Shown here one piece after another: positions 1 to 5,630 of a stretch of DNA of 5,630 bases (its first letter is position 1; every line of letters starts with the position of its first letter). Made by a program: the position numbers and the translations under genes. The notes under the pieces were generated by a model, which saw only the letters and a list, made by a program, of their open reading frames with translations, did no database searches and was not told the DNA's origin. The stretch comes from an uncultured Collinsella sp. (lineage in GTDB: Bacteria; Actinomycetota; Coriobacteriia; Coriobacteriales; Coriobacteriaceae): positions 1 through 5,630 of the forward strand of contig CAKUHM010000100.1 in assembly GCA_934655835.1 (NCBI GenBank), written 5' to 3'.

Positions 1-2499
1 GTGTGCAACAAATCTTCTGTCGCCGCCTTGCTTGGCGTTATGGACAACGTCGCCCCCTTCCAGGGCGAGAATGAGTTCCCCGACGACGTTCCGTTCGACA
101 CCTATTTTGGTGAGCAAAAACGTCGCGCCGAGGAGATGGCACGTGCGGCGGCGGAATATGCCGCGGCCCAGCAGCAAAACGACTATGGCAACACCATCGA
201 GTACGAAGAGCCTACCTACGAGGAGGACGAGTTCGGCCAGCCGATCGCTCCCGATGCTCAGTTCGAGTCTGAACAGGGCGAGGCTTTCGATGAGCAGATC
301 GATGGCTTTGAGGGTGCGCCTGCCGACGAGACGCTGATTGGCGCCATCGTGCCCGAGGCTCAGGACCAAGCTGCCCAAGTCGAAGAGCCCGCTGCCGAGG
401 CCCCCGCTGTCGAGCCGGCGGAAGAGCCTGTTGTGGTCGAGCCCAGCGAGCCTGAGCCTAAGCTCTATCGCAATGCCGCCGGCAACATCCGCTTTGGTTC
501 GGATGCCATCCGTGCACTCGGGATGCTTCCCGAGTCCTGTACGCTCGATTACGAGGAGGGCGAGGAGCCGACGTTCGAGCCCGAGCCTGCCCCCGTCGCG
601 GACGCACCTGCACCCGCCGCCGTTGTGGACGACGTGCCCGCTGCGGCTTCTCCTGCCGTTGCGGAGCCCGAGGCTATGCCTACAATCGATCCTGCAGCGG
701 GACTGGACATTCTGGCATCCGCCGCGCCGGCACAGGACGTCGCGGACGAGTCTGACGATGATTATGCCGAGCAGCCGCGACGCATGTCTTACGAGAGCGA
801 TACCGATTTCTCGGCCGAGATTCCCGCGGCGACGCCCCATGCCGATATTGCATCCGCCTTCTCTTCGATTGGCGCCAGCGCATCCAGCTTCTTTAAGGGC
901 GCGTTTGCAAAGGGCAAGAAATTCATCGACGACTTTGAGGAAAAGCGCGCTATCGCACGCGAGGCTGCCGAGCAGGAAGCTATCGCCCAGCAGCAGGCAG
1001 CCGAGGCGGAGCGTGAGCTCGCGGCGCAGGAGTTCGAACAGAACGAGGCTATGCAGCCCGTGGCCGTCGATGCTGCCGAAGCTACGACGTCTTTCGAGCC
1101 CCAGCAGCCCGTCGATAGCACCATGTCGTTCGACGCCGCGCAGTTCGATGCCACGATAACGTTTGAAAAACAGGGCACCGCGATTGCTGAGCCCCTTGAG
1201 GCTTCCGATGATCAGGCCGCTGTGGCAAACGATGCCGAGGCCGCCGATGTGGTTGAAACCCCGGATGTTGCCGAAGACCAGGCCGTCGAGGTCGGCGCTG
1301 ACGAAGAGCAGCACGTGGCGGTCGAGCAGGACGATTCGGCCGAGGTCGAGCAGGAGGCTGTGGTCTCCGAAGTTTCCGAGGTGCCCGAGACGGACGAGTC
1401 GAGACCTTACTCCACGCAGATTTTCACCATGCCGACTCCGGGTGGTTCTGGCTCCACGGTTGCCAACGTCGCCCCCACTCAGGACGAAACGGTCGACTCC
1501 CTCATGGCGCAGATTTCGTCTCAGGCCGCACCGCGCCCGCAGATGAATGTTCCCGATCCGGCGTCGGTTCCGGCGCCTGCGCCCTCTTCGTCGCCGCTGG
1601 CCTCGGTCCCCGATCCGTCGCTGCCGTCGATGAAGCAGGCTAACGTTGCGTCTCGCACGTCGCTGTTCGACCTTCCCGACCCCTCGGCTCAGGTCGATGA
1701 CCCCTTCGCGACGGCGCAGGGTCCCGAGCCCACATCGGCGCCCGTTGCGCCTTCTATGCCCGTCGCGTCGGGCGCGCAGCCGCTCGAGACTATCTCGGCT
1801 CCCGCTTCGGCTGCGCCCAAGCCCAGCAAGCGCGGTCTGGGCGGTCTGTTCGGTCGTAAAAAGAAAAACGATCAGGACAGCATGAGCGACTGGCTGGGTG
1901 TCGAAGACGATTACGATGCCAAGAAGTCCGGCCGCGGTATCGGCTCGTGGGATAACTTCGAGGACGATAACGACGGCTGGAAGGGCGGCGCTACGTCTTC
2001 CGACGGCGCTTCTTCCGAAGACATGCTCTCGGCTGTCGCCTCCATGGGCGATGACGAACTGCTCGGTCACGATATCTGGTTTGTGGCAACGGGCGCCTCG
2101 GATTGTGATGGCGCCGGCATGAAGGCGTTCTTGGCCTCGCATCGCGATAAGCTCCGCGGCGTATTCTTCATCAACCTTGAATCCGTCGGCGCCGGTAGGC
2201 TTTCGGTGGTGACAGTCGAGGGCGAGCAGCAGCTGCTCAAGGGCGACCGCCGCATCATGAATCTGGTCAGCAAGGTCTGTAAGTCGTTCCATGTCGATTG
2301 TGGTGCGCTCGAGATGCCCTATGCCAAGACCGATGCCTATGCCGCGCTCGAGGCGAGCCGCCGCGCCCTCACCATCGCCGGTGTGGACGGCACGCGCCTG
2401 GCTTGTGCTCGTACCGAGGACGACCTGCCCCACAACGTTAACCCGACGAACATCGCCACGGTATCCGAGGTCGTGACCGAGGTTATCCGCCGTTCGTAG
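1..2499 (+). CDS. M28-peptidase-like protein with very long disordered insertion (5' partial)
   Basis: The reading frame is open from the first base. The GTG there has no visible ribosome binding site and falls inside a conserved-looking motif, so the true start is probably upstream. Residues 2-11 (CNKSSVAALL) resemble the M28 motif D-N-x-S-G-V-A-A-L-L. Residues 690-832 resemble the rest of the fold: a strand plus active-site loop (HDIWFVATGASDCDGAGM), INLESVG at 724-730, a TD at 777-778, and ARTEDDLPHNVN at 803-814, followed by a closing helix. Between them, about residues 18-686 are acidic and Ala/Glu/Pro-rich. They contain a Lys/Glu/Ala helical or coiled-coil stretch (299-352), a basic patch (610-622) and a Trp/Asp-rich island (630-660). 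Canonical M28 acids and the last His look replaced (C2, S700, D701, R804), so activity is doubtful. The substrate is unknown. Localization cannot be judged without the N-terminus. The M28 relationship is inferred from motifs only. Confidence 0.8.
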   Translation: MCNKSSVAALLGVMDNVAPFQGENEFPDDVPFDTYFGEQKRRAEEMARAAAEYAAAQQQNDYGNTIEYEEPTYEEDEFGQPIAPDAQFESEQGEAFDEQIDGFEGAPADETLIGAIVPEAQDQAAQVEEPAAEAPAVEPAEEPVVVEPSEPEPKLYRNAAGNIRFGSDAIRALGMLPESCTLDYEEGEEPTFEPEPAPVADAPAPAAVVDDVPAAASPAVAEPEAMPTIDPAAGLDILASAAPAQDVADESDDDYAEQPRRMSYESDTDFSAEIPAATPHADIASAFSSIGASASSFFKGAFAKGKKFIDDFEEKRAIAREAAEQEAIAQQQAAEAERELAAQEFEQNEAMQPVAVDAAEATTSFEPQQPVDSTMSFDAAQFDATITFEKQGTAIAEPLEASDDQAAVANDAEAADVVETPDVAEDQAVEVGADEEQHVAVEQDDSAEVEQEAVVSEVSEVPETDESRPYSTQIFTMPTPGGSGSTVANVAPTQDETVDSLMAQISSQAAPRPQMNVPDPASVPAPAPSSSPLASVPDPSLPSMKQANVASRTSLFDLPDPSAQVDDPFATAQGPEPTSAPVAPSMPVASGAQPLETISAPASAAPKPSKRGLGGLFGRKKKNDQDSMSDWLGVEDDYDAKKSGRGIGSWDNFEDDNDGWKGGATSSDGASSEDMLSAVASMGDDELLGHDIWFVATGASDCDGAGMKAFLASHRDKLRGVFFINLESVGAGRLSVVTVEGEQQLLKGDRRIMNLVSKVCKSFHVDCGALEMPYAKTDAYAALEASRRALTIAGVDGTRLACARTEDDLPHNVNPTNIATVSEVVTEVIRRS
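52..2058 (+). other. Region encoding a ~670-residue disordered acidic insertion within the M28-like fold
   Basis: This region covers residues 18-686 of the upstream protein. It is dominated by Ala, Glu, Asp, Pro and Val with few aromatics, which is typical of intrinsic disorder. Islands of more ordinary composition interrupt it. Residues 154-186 include RNAAGNIRFGSDAIRALGM. Residues 283-352 form a probable amphipathic then charged helix (SFFKGAFAKGKKFIDDFEEK). Residues 610-622 are glycine-rich and basic (KRGLGGLFGRKKK). Residues 630-660 are rich in Trp and Asp. In ordinary M28 proteins the flanking motifs lie only a few tens of residues apart, so this looks like an insertion into a loop after the first helix. 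Its role is unknown; the islands could be binding sites for partners. Confidence 0.6.
1081..1425 (+). repeat. Four copies of a short (A/S)-T-x-(S/T/I)-F motif in the disordered insert
   Basis: The encoded motifs are ATTSFE (361-366), STMSFD (373-378), ATITFE (384-389) and STQIF (471-475). The first three are spaced 12 and 11 residues apart. The fourth lies about 85 residues further on. Each has Thr with Phe three residues later, and the surroundings are acidic. They could be phosphorylation or docking motifs, but they are short and the function is inferred. Chance recurrence in low-complexity sequence is possible. Confidence 0.4.
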
Positions 2500-2509
2500 G
2501 CGGAGCTCT

Positions 2510-2515
2510 AAGGAG
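2510..2515 (+). promoter_or_regulatory. Shine-Dalgarno site of the small membrane protein gene
   Basis: AAGGAG lies five bases before the GTG at 2521, which is ideal spacing. This decides the GTG start, since no ATG follows in frame near the beginning. The site is in the 21-base gap after the upstream stop codon, which supports translation from a shared transcript. Confidence 0.85.
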
Positions 2516-2520
2516 TCAAC

Positions 2521-2739
2521 GTGTTTTCGTTCATTAAACGTCATTGGCCTGTTTACTTGATTCTGACCCTTATTGCCGTCGCTTTGGGATTTGGGGCTGC
2601 CTACATCGTGGGCGTAAAGGGATCGACCCCCGCGTCCGCAATCAGCGAAGAGGTGGAGCAGGAGCAAAGTACGGGTGCCGATGGAATCCCTGAGTCCGAG
2701 CAAGCGCTCGTCGACGGCGGATCTTCATCTGCAGAATAG
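2521..2739 (+). CDS. Small single-pass membrane protein, function unknown
   Basis: This encodes 72 residues from a GTG start with a strong Shine-Dalgarno site. The N-terminus is short and basic (K6, R7, H8). It is followed by a hydrophobic segment at about residues 9-32, then K33-G34 and an acidic, Ser/Glu/Gly-rich tail (41-72) that is probably disordered. The positive-inside rule puts the N-terminus in the cytoplasm and the tail outside. The hydrophobic stretch is long for a cleaved signal peptide, so a membrane anchor is more likely. However, ASA at 38-40 could be a signal peptidase site that would release a 32-residue acidic peptide. The gene starts 21 bases after the M28-like gene and is followed by a terminator, so it is the last gene of that operon. 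I do not recognise the family. Confidence 0.75.
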   Translation: MFSFIKRHWPVYLILTLIAVALGFGAAYIVGVKGSTPASAISEEVEQEQSTGADGIPESEQALVDGGSSSAE

Positions 2740-2759
2740 CCGCGGCACTTTACATGGCT

Positions 2760-2799
2760 AAAAGAGGGCGAACCGGGAGACTGGTTCGCCCGCTTTTTT
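2760..2799. terminator. Rho-independent terminator, probably bidirectional, between convergent genes
   Basis: A perfect 9-bp stem (GGGCGAACC at 2766-2774 with GGTTCGCCC at 2783-2791) closes an 8-base loop. On the + strand it is followed by GC and then TTTTTT at 2794-2799. On the - strand the stem is followed by TC and TTTT (complement of AAAA at 2760-2763), a weaker but usable tract. It lies 26 bases after the small membrane gene and directly after the stop of the convergent surface-protein gene, so it can serve both. The remaining intergenic bases (2740-2802) show nothing else. Confidence 0.88.
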
Positions 2800-2802
2800 G
2801 CA

Positions 2803-5628
2803 TTAGCGCCTCCTCGATGCCGATTCCAGGTGGGCAAACAAGATGGCTGCGGCGCCGGAAGTCAAGAGGGCGGTTAGGCAGGCGGCGATGGGAATAGATC
2901 CCGTTGCCGGCAGGTCTTGCGGCAGGGCACATTGTTGAACGACGCGATCTTCGTCATGTGACTCAAGTTTGTCGCCGCCGCCATTGCGACAGAGGTCGAC
3001 ACGGGCGCTGTTGGTGAGTGCAGTTTGTGGCGTATAAGCCGACGTTGCCTGCATGTGCACGACTGCACCCCGAGCGTCTGTACCAAGGATTGCTTTGGCA
3101 TCGTCAAGGTCGTCGTGCTCATCTTTGAGATCATCGCGGGTCCAAGAATCCGCATCGCTTCGAGTCGTAAAGTCGGCGGCCACCGCACCGTATTCAATGC
3201 GAATGCCCGTTACGACGGTATTGGCGGGAAGATCGAGCTCATGTGCCTCAAGTGTGGTTGATTCTGTGGTCGGGACATCGGTTTTCCAGAGATGCCAGCC
3301 TTCGTAATCAACGAGGCGACGGTCCTCGCCTAAGCGCTCTTTAACTTCTTCGGACTCAAGCCAGGGGTTTTCATGTCCATCGTCAAGTGTCGCGTTTGCC
3401 TCCTCGTCGATGCTTGATGAACCCAACGGCGTCGTACGGTACCACACGTTACATAGGCCGTTGAGGTCGCCGGTGGCGATAGGGGTTTCAATTGAGACGA
3501 ATCTTGCGGTGCCGTCCTTGGCGCACTCAAGATCATCGGTAATTGTGAACTCATCAACCCAGGTGGTCGACTCGTTTCGCGCATCGACGGTGTAGGAGAA
3601 AAACCCTTTCGCATCGGCTTGTGTCGCGGCGCGGTTTTTGCCATCGCCGTTAGCCAAGAGGCCATCCCCGACGGGCTGGGCAATTTCTTGACGCTTGTCG
3701 ATCTGTCCTTTGATCTCGATCGGCGCGTCCTTCATTGCGAAAGATTGGACTTCTTCCGTAGCCTTTACTTCAAACGTTATCTCCTCGGCAAGGTCGTAGG
3801 TCCGCGGGGACATTATTTCGCGCAACGTGTAGGTGCCAGGCGCAAGATGTTCGATACGGTGCGGCTTGTCGGATGAGGTCCAGGAGTCTATTTCGGTTTT
3901 ATCGGGACCATATAGGGTGAGCTGTGCGCCTTCCACTTCCTGCTCACCGCTTGCATCGACCTTGGAGATATCAACCTTGGTGAAATCGTCGGACACTCCG
4001 AGATGGGCCTCGATGACGGGCGTTGTCTGGTCGGCATATGACAGCTCGACCGTATGGGGATTCTGGTCCAGGAGGTATCCTTCGGGCGCTTGGGTCTCAA
4101 CGACTTCGTAGCATGCGGTTCCACATCCCAACGAAAGATGGCTTGCGCGGGCGGACCCCTGCTCGTCAGTCGTTACCGTGGCGACAGTTTCGCCGGCCAA
4201 GGCAACGATGCTACCGTCGGGGCGAACAATATCGCCTGCAGCTCGGATATCAAATACGGCCCCCATGAGGTTGCGCCCATCGGTGGCGTCGGACTTTACG
4301 ATTTCGATGCTTCCGGTTGCCGCGTCGTCGAAGTATGAGGCGATTGCAACGGGCGTTAGATATCTGTCGGCGGGGATTGTTATCGTGAGGTCCTCTCCGA
4401 CAAGGTATGGCTTCTTTGACGAGACCTCTTGCACGTAGTAGGTGCCCGGGTTAAGAGATTCGGGCAGCGTGACGGTACCCGTTGTGTCGGTCGTAAAGGT
4501 GTTCAGGATATTGTGGGACGGATACCAGCACGTTTGCGAGATGGGCTCGTGGTTGCTGTCGAGCAGCTGGAAGCTAAAGCCGGCAAGGGGAACCGCGGCA
4601 CCGGTTTGGGCGTCGCGCTTAACAATCTGGAGGTGCGTCGATAGGGCATGGTTGTCCACGATGTACTGAAGCTCGGCACCGTCAGCGATCTGTTCGGCCG
4701 AGACGGTCCATTCCCCTGCCTGTTTAAAGCCTTCGGGGACGGACTCTGGAACCTCCCGAACTGTGTAGCCGGCACGGTCGTAGGGGATGGCTCCGTGGAC
4801 GCCATCGGGCCGCTTGCCTGCGCCGAACCATGCTCCGGGCTGGTCTTTGGTGGAGGCAAAACCATAGATATTTGTGGTCAACGTGCCAACAACCTGTTGT
4901 GAGCTATTGCTGATGACTTCAAAGACAACGCCTTCAGCGGGCTGCTCCAAGCCAGACTGATCGCTGTTGCCGTGATCTTTAAACTTGGAAATTTCAAGGT
5001 CAAATGCAATCGGAATATCGGAAATGCGAGATTCGAGCTCGACGACGCCCGAACCGCCCAACTGGTCGGCCCCAACGGTGTAGGTCCAGCTGTCGCTGGG
5101 CAGCAGGTAGCCCTCGGGAGCCTTCGACTCATAGACGGTGAAGGTTCCCAGGGGAACATCGGCAAGGGCGGCTCGACCGGTTTCGTCGGTCGTAAGGGTT
5201 TGCGTCCATCCGGGGGTGGATTGAGAAACGCAGGTAAACTCGGCACCGGCGAGCGAGGCTCCCGCTTGGGATCCAGTGCCCGTTGCAGCGTCAAGCTTTA
5301 CGATGCGTAGCGTGATGGTGCCTGGTTGCTCATCGATTGTGACATGGCCACCACTGCCCTCCGTGGTAAAGGGGATCCGGTCGCGTCGAGGGACATAGCC
5401 TGCCGGCGCCTTTGTCTCTACCAGGTAGTATGCCGTGTTGGGCAAAAGTGTTGCCTGCGCTCGGCCGTTGCCGTCCATTTTGAGCGTGCCGACGCGCGCG
5501 TCGCTCATGCTCTCGAAGATATCGAATGTTGCCCCGTCAAACTGATAGGTGTCGTTTCCGCTGGTAATGACGGTGTTCGCGGACTGTTTTTGGAAAGAAA
5601 CGGAGACAGATGGCAGTACGTAGAGCAT
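2803..5628 (-). CDS. LPXTG-anchored Cna_B/SpaA-type surface adhesin or pilin-like protein (5' partial)
   Basis: This is a cell-wall-anchored surface protein, probably an adhesin or pilus-type subunit. The 941 visible residues hold six Cna_B/SpaA beta-sandwich domains at about 8-104, 105-206, 208-330, 331-438, 439-548 and 549-637. Each begins with a strand carrying Lys (K14, K111, K215, K337, K445, K556) and has a Glu before an AP-x-GY-like turn (E71, E167, E292, E401, E511, E603). This is the usual set for self-forming isopeptide bonds. A larger domain (638-880) follows, with K645 and N873 as candidates. The end carries LPATG (906-910), a hydrophobic segment and a RRR tail for sortase. The ATG at 5626-5628 is at the window edge, leads straight into a domain and has no signal peptide, so the real start is upstream. 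The gene converges on the + strand operon and shares its terminator. The binding target is unknown. Confidence 0.92.
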   Translation of the reverse strand: MLYVLPSVSVSFQKQSANTVITSGNDTYQFDGATFDIFESMSDARVGTLKMDGNGRAQATLLPNTAYYLVETKAPAGYVPRRDRIPFTTEGSGGHVTIDEQPGTITLRIVKLDAATGTGSQAGASLAGAEFTCVSQSTPGWTQTLTTDETGRAALADVPLGTFTVYESKAPEGYLLPSDSWTYTVGADQLGGSGVVELESRISDIPIAFDLEISKFKDHGNSDQSGLEQPAEGVVFEVISNSSQQVVGTLTTNIYGFASTKDQPGAWFGAGKRPDGVHGAIPYDRAGYTVREVPESVPEGFKQAGEWTVSAEQIADGAELQYIVDNHALSTHLQIVKRDAQTGAAVPLAGFSFQLLDSNHEPISQTCWYPSHNILNTFTTDTTGTVTLPESLNPGTYYVQEVSSKKPYLVGEDLTITIPADRYLTPVAIASYFDDAATGSIEIVKSDATDGRNLMGAVFDIRAAGDIVRPDGSIVALAGETVATVTTDEQGSARASHLSLGCGTACYEVVETQAPEGYLLDQNPHTVELSYADQTTPVIEAHLGVSDDFTKVDISKVDASGEQEVEGAQLTLYGPDKTEIDSWTSSDKPHRIEHLAPGTYTLREIMSPRTYDLAEEITFEVKATEEVQSFAMKDAPIEIKGQIDKRQEIAQPVGDGLLANGDGKNRAATQADAKGFFSYTVDARNESTTWVDEFTITDDLECAKDGTARFVSIETPIATGDLNGLCNVWYRTTPLGSSSIDEEANATLDDGHENPWLESEEVKERLGEDRRLVDYEGWHLWKTDVPTTESTTLEAHELDLPANTVVTGIRIEYGAVAADFTTRSDADSWTRDDLKDEHDDLDDAKAILGTDARGAVVHMQATSAYTPQTALTNSARVDLCRNGGGDKLESHDEDRVVQQCALPQDLPATGSIPIAACLTALLTSGAAAILFAHLESASRRR
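2806..2928 (-). other. Sortase cell-wall sorting signal (LPATG)
   Basis: Residues 906-910 are LPATG (codons at 2899-2913). They are followed by a hydrophobic segment of about 22 residues (911-932) and a short tail ending in three Arg codons before TAA. This is the complete three-part sorting signal. Sortase would cut between T909 and G910 and attach the protein to peptidoglycan or to a pilin partner. No sortase gene is in the window. Confidence 0.95.
2989..3717 (-). other. Region encoding the membrane-proximal isopeptide-type domain of the surface protein
   Basis: Residues 638-880 form a domain larger than the Cna_B units. It opens with IKGQIDKRQ (K645), then FFSYTVDARNES and DEFTITDDL (677-700), an acidic central section (741-845), GIRIEYGAV (808-816), VVHMQATSAY (856-865) and ALTNSARVDL (870-879), followed by RNGGGD and an HDEDRVVQ linker. 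From memory, this combination recurs before the LPXTG signal in surface proteins of gut Firmicutes and Actinobacteria. K645 near the start and N873 near the end fit an isopeptide pair. The function beyond being a stalk base is unknown. Confidence 0.6.
3718..5607 (-). repeat. Array of six Cna_B (SpaA-type) domains
   Basis: There are six divergent tandem domains of about 90-120 residues. Recurrent signatures are a first strand of the I-x-K type (RIVKLDA, EISKFKD, QIVKRDA, EIVKSDA, DISKVDA), a central TTD-x-x-G turn (147-151, 379-384, 487-491), and a late E-x-x-AP-x-GY motif (for example ETKAPAGY at 71-78 and ETQAPEGY at 511-518). Domain 3 is longer, with an inserted loop (261-285). Domains 4 and 6 have altered turns (EVSSKKPY, EIMSPRTY). 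The copies are diverged at DNA level, so recent duplication is not evident. Such arrays form stiff, protease-resistant stalks. Confidence 0.88.
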
Positions 5629-5630
5629 GT

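Noticed and set aside
1..3. GTG at the first base as the true start of the M28-like gene
   Set aside because: It sits at the window edge with no ribosome binding site visible and immediately precedes a motif that belongs in the middle of the M28 fold.
338..1159. 273-codon open frame on the + strand
   Set aside because: It lies wholly inside the M28-like gene in another frame. Its product is Arg/Pro/Ser-rich, a typical shadow of GC-rich Ala/Glu codons, with no sign of a start signal.
789..1178. 129-codon open frame on the - strand
   Set aside because: It is antisense to the low-complexity insert, and its Ala/Ser-rich product mirrors the codons of the real gene.
4878..5294. 138-codon open frame on the - strand within the adhesin gene
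   Set aside because: It overlaps well-supported Cna_B domains in another frame and has a Pro/Arg/Ser-rich product with no recognisable features.
4972..5310. 112-codon open frame on the + strand opposite the adhesin
   Set aside because: It is antisense to conserved Cna_B coding sequence, with no ribosome binding site or family resemblance.
3718..5607. Recent tandem duplication of the Cna_B units
   Set aside because: The domains share only motif-level similarity and no long identical DNA stretches are apparent.
5626..5628. ATG as the true start of the surface protein
   Set aside because: Only two bases lie upstream, there is no signal peptide, and the first Cna_B domain begins within about eight residues. 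An LPXTG protein needs a secretion signal.

Overview
The window has moderately high GC and reads like a gut actinobacterium of the Coriobacteriia (Collinsella-like). That placement rests on codon use, on an LPXTG-anchored Cna_B/SpaA adhesin with a gut-type membrane-proximal module, and on the general style of the proteins. It is an inference from the sequence, not a database match. No RNA genes, CRISPR arrays, insertion sequences, attachment sites or origins are visible.

Left half (+ strand, 1-2739). A long gene that enters from outside the window encodes at least 832 residues. Its first ~17 and last ~147 visible residues resemble the two halves of an M28 (Zn-aminopeptidase-like) fold. Between them lie about 670 residues of acidic, Ala/Glu/Pro/Val-rich, probably disordered sequence. 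Several positions where M28 enzymes carry metal ligands or the catalytic acid appear substituted, so this may be a non-catalytic scaffold rather than a peptidase. After 21 bases, and with a good Shine-Dalgarno site, follows a 72-residue single-pass membrane protein of unknown function, probably in the same operon. A strong hairpin terminator with a T6 tract ends this unit.

Right half (- strand, 2803-5628). One convergent gene fills this half. It encodes the C-terminal 941 residues of a wall-anchored surface protein: six consecutive Cna_B/SpaA-type beta-sandwich domains, a larger membrane-proximal domain, and a sortase signal (LPATG, hydrophobic segment, Arg tail). Its 5' end, with the expected signal peptide, lies outside the window. 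The terminator between the two units is nearly symmetrical and could stop transcription from both sides.

How the genes work together. The + strand pair may form a unit in which the membrane protein and the M28-like scaffold act at the same membrane, but no direct evidence links them. The adhesin is independently transcribed, and its job (adhesion or pilus-type surface structure) follows from its domains. The most unusual items are the split, apparently degenerate M28 protein with its disordered insert and recurring T-x-x-F motifs, and the predominance of Asp over Asn at the predicted isopeptide acceptor positions of the Cna_B array.
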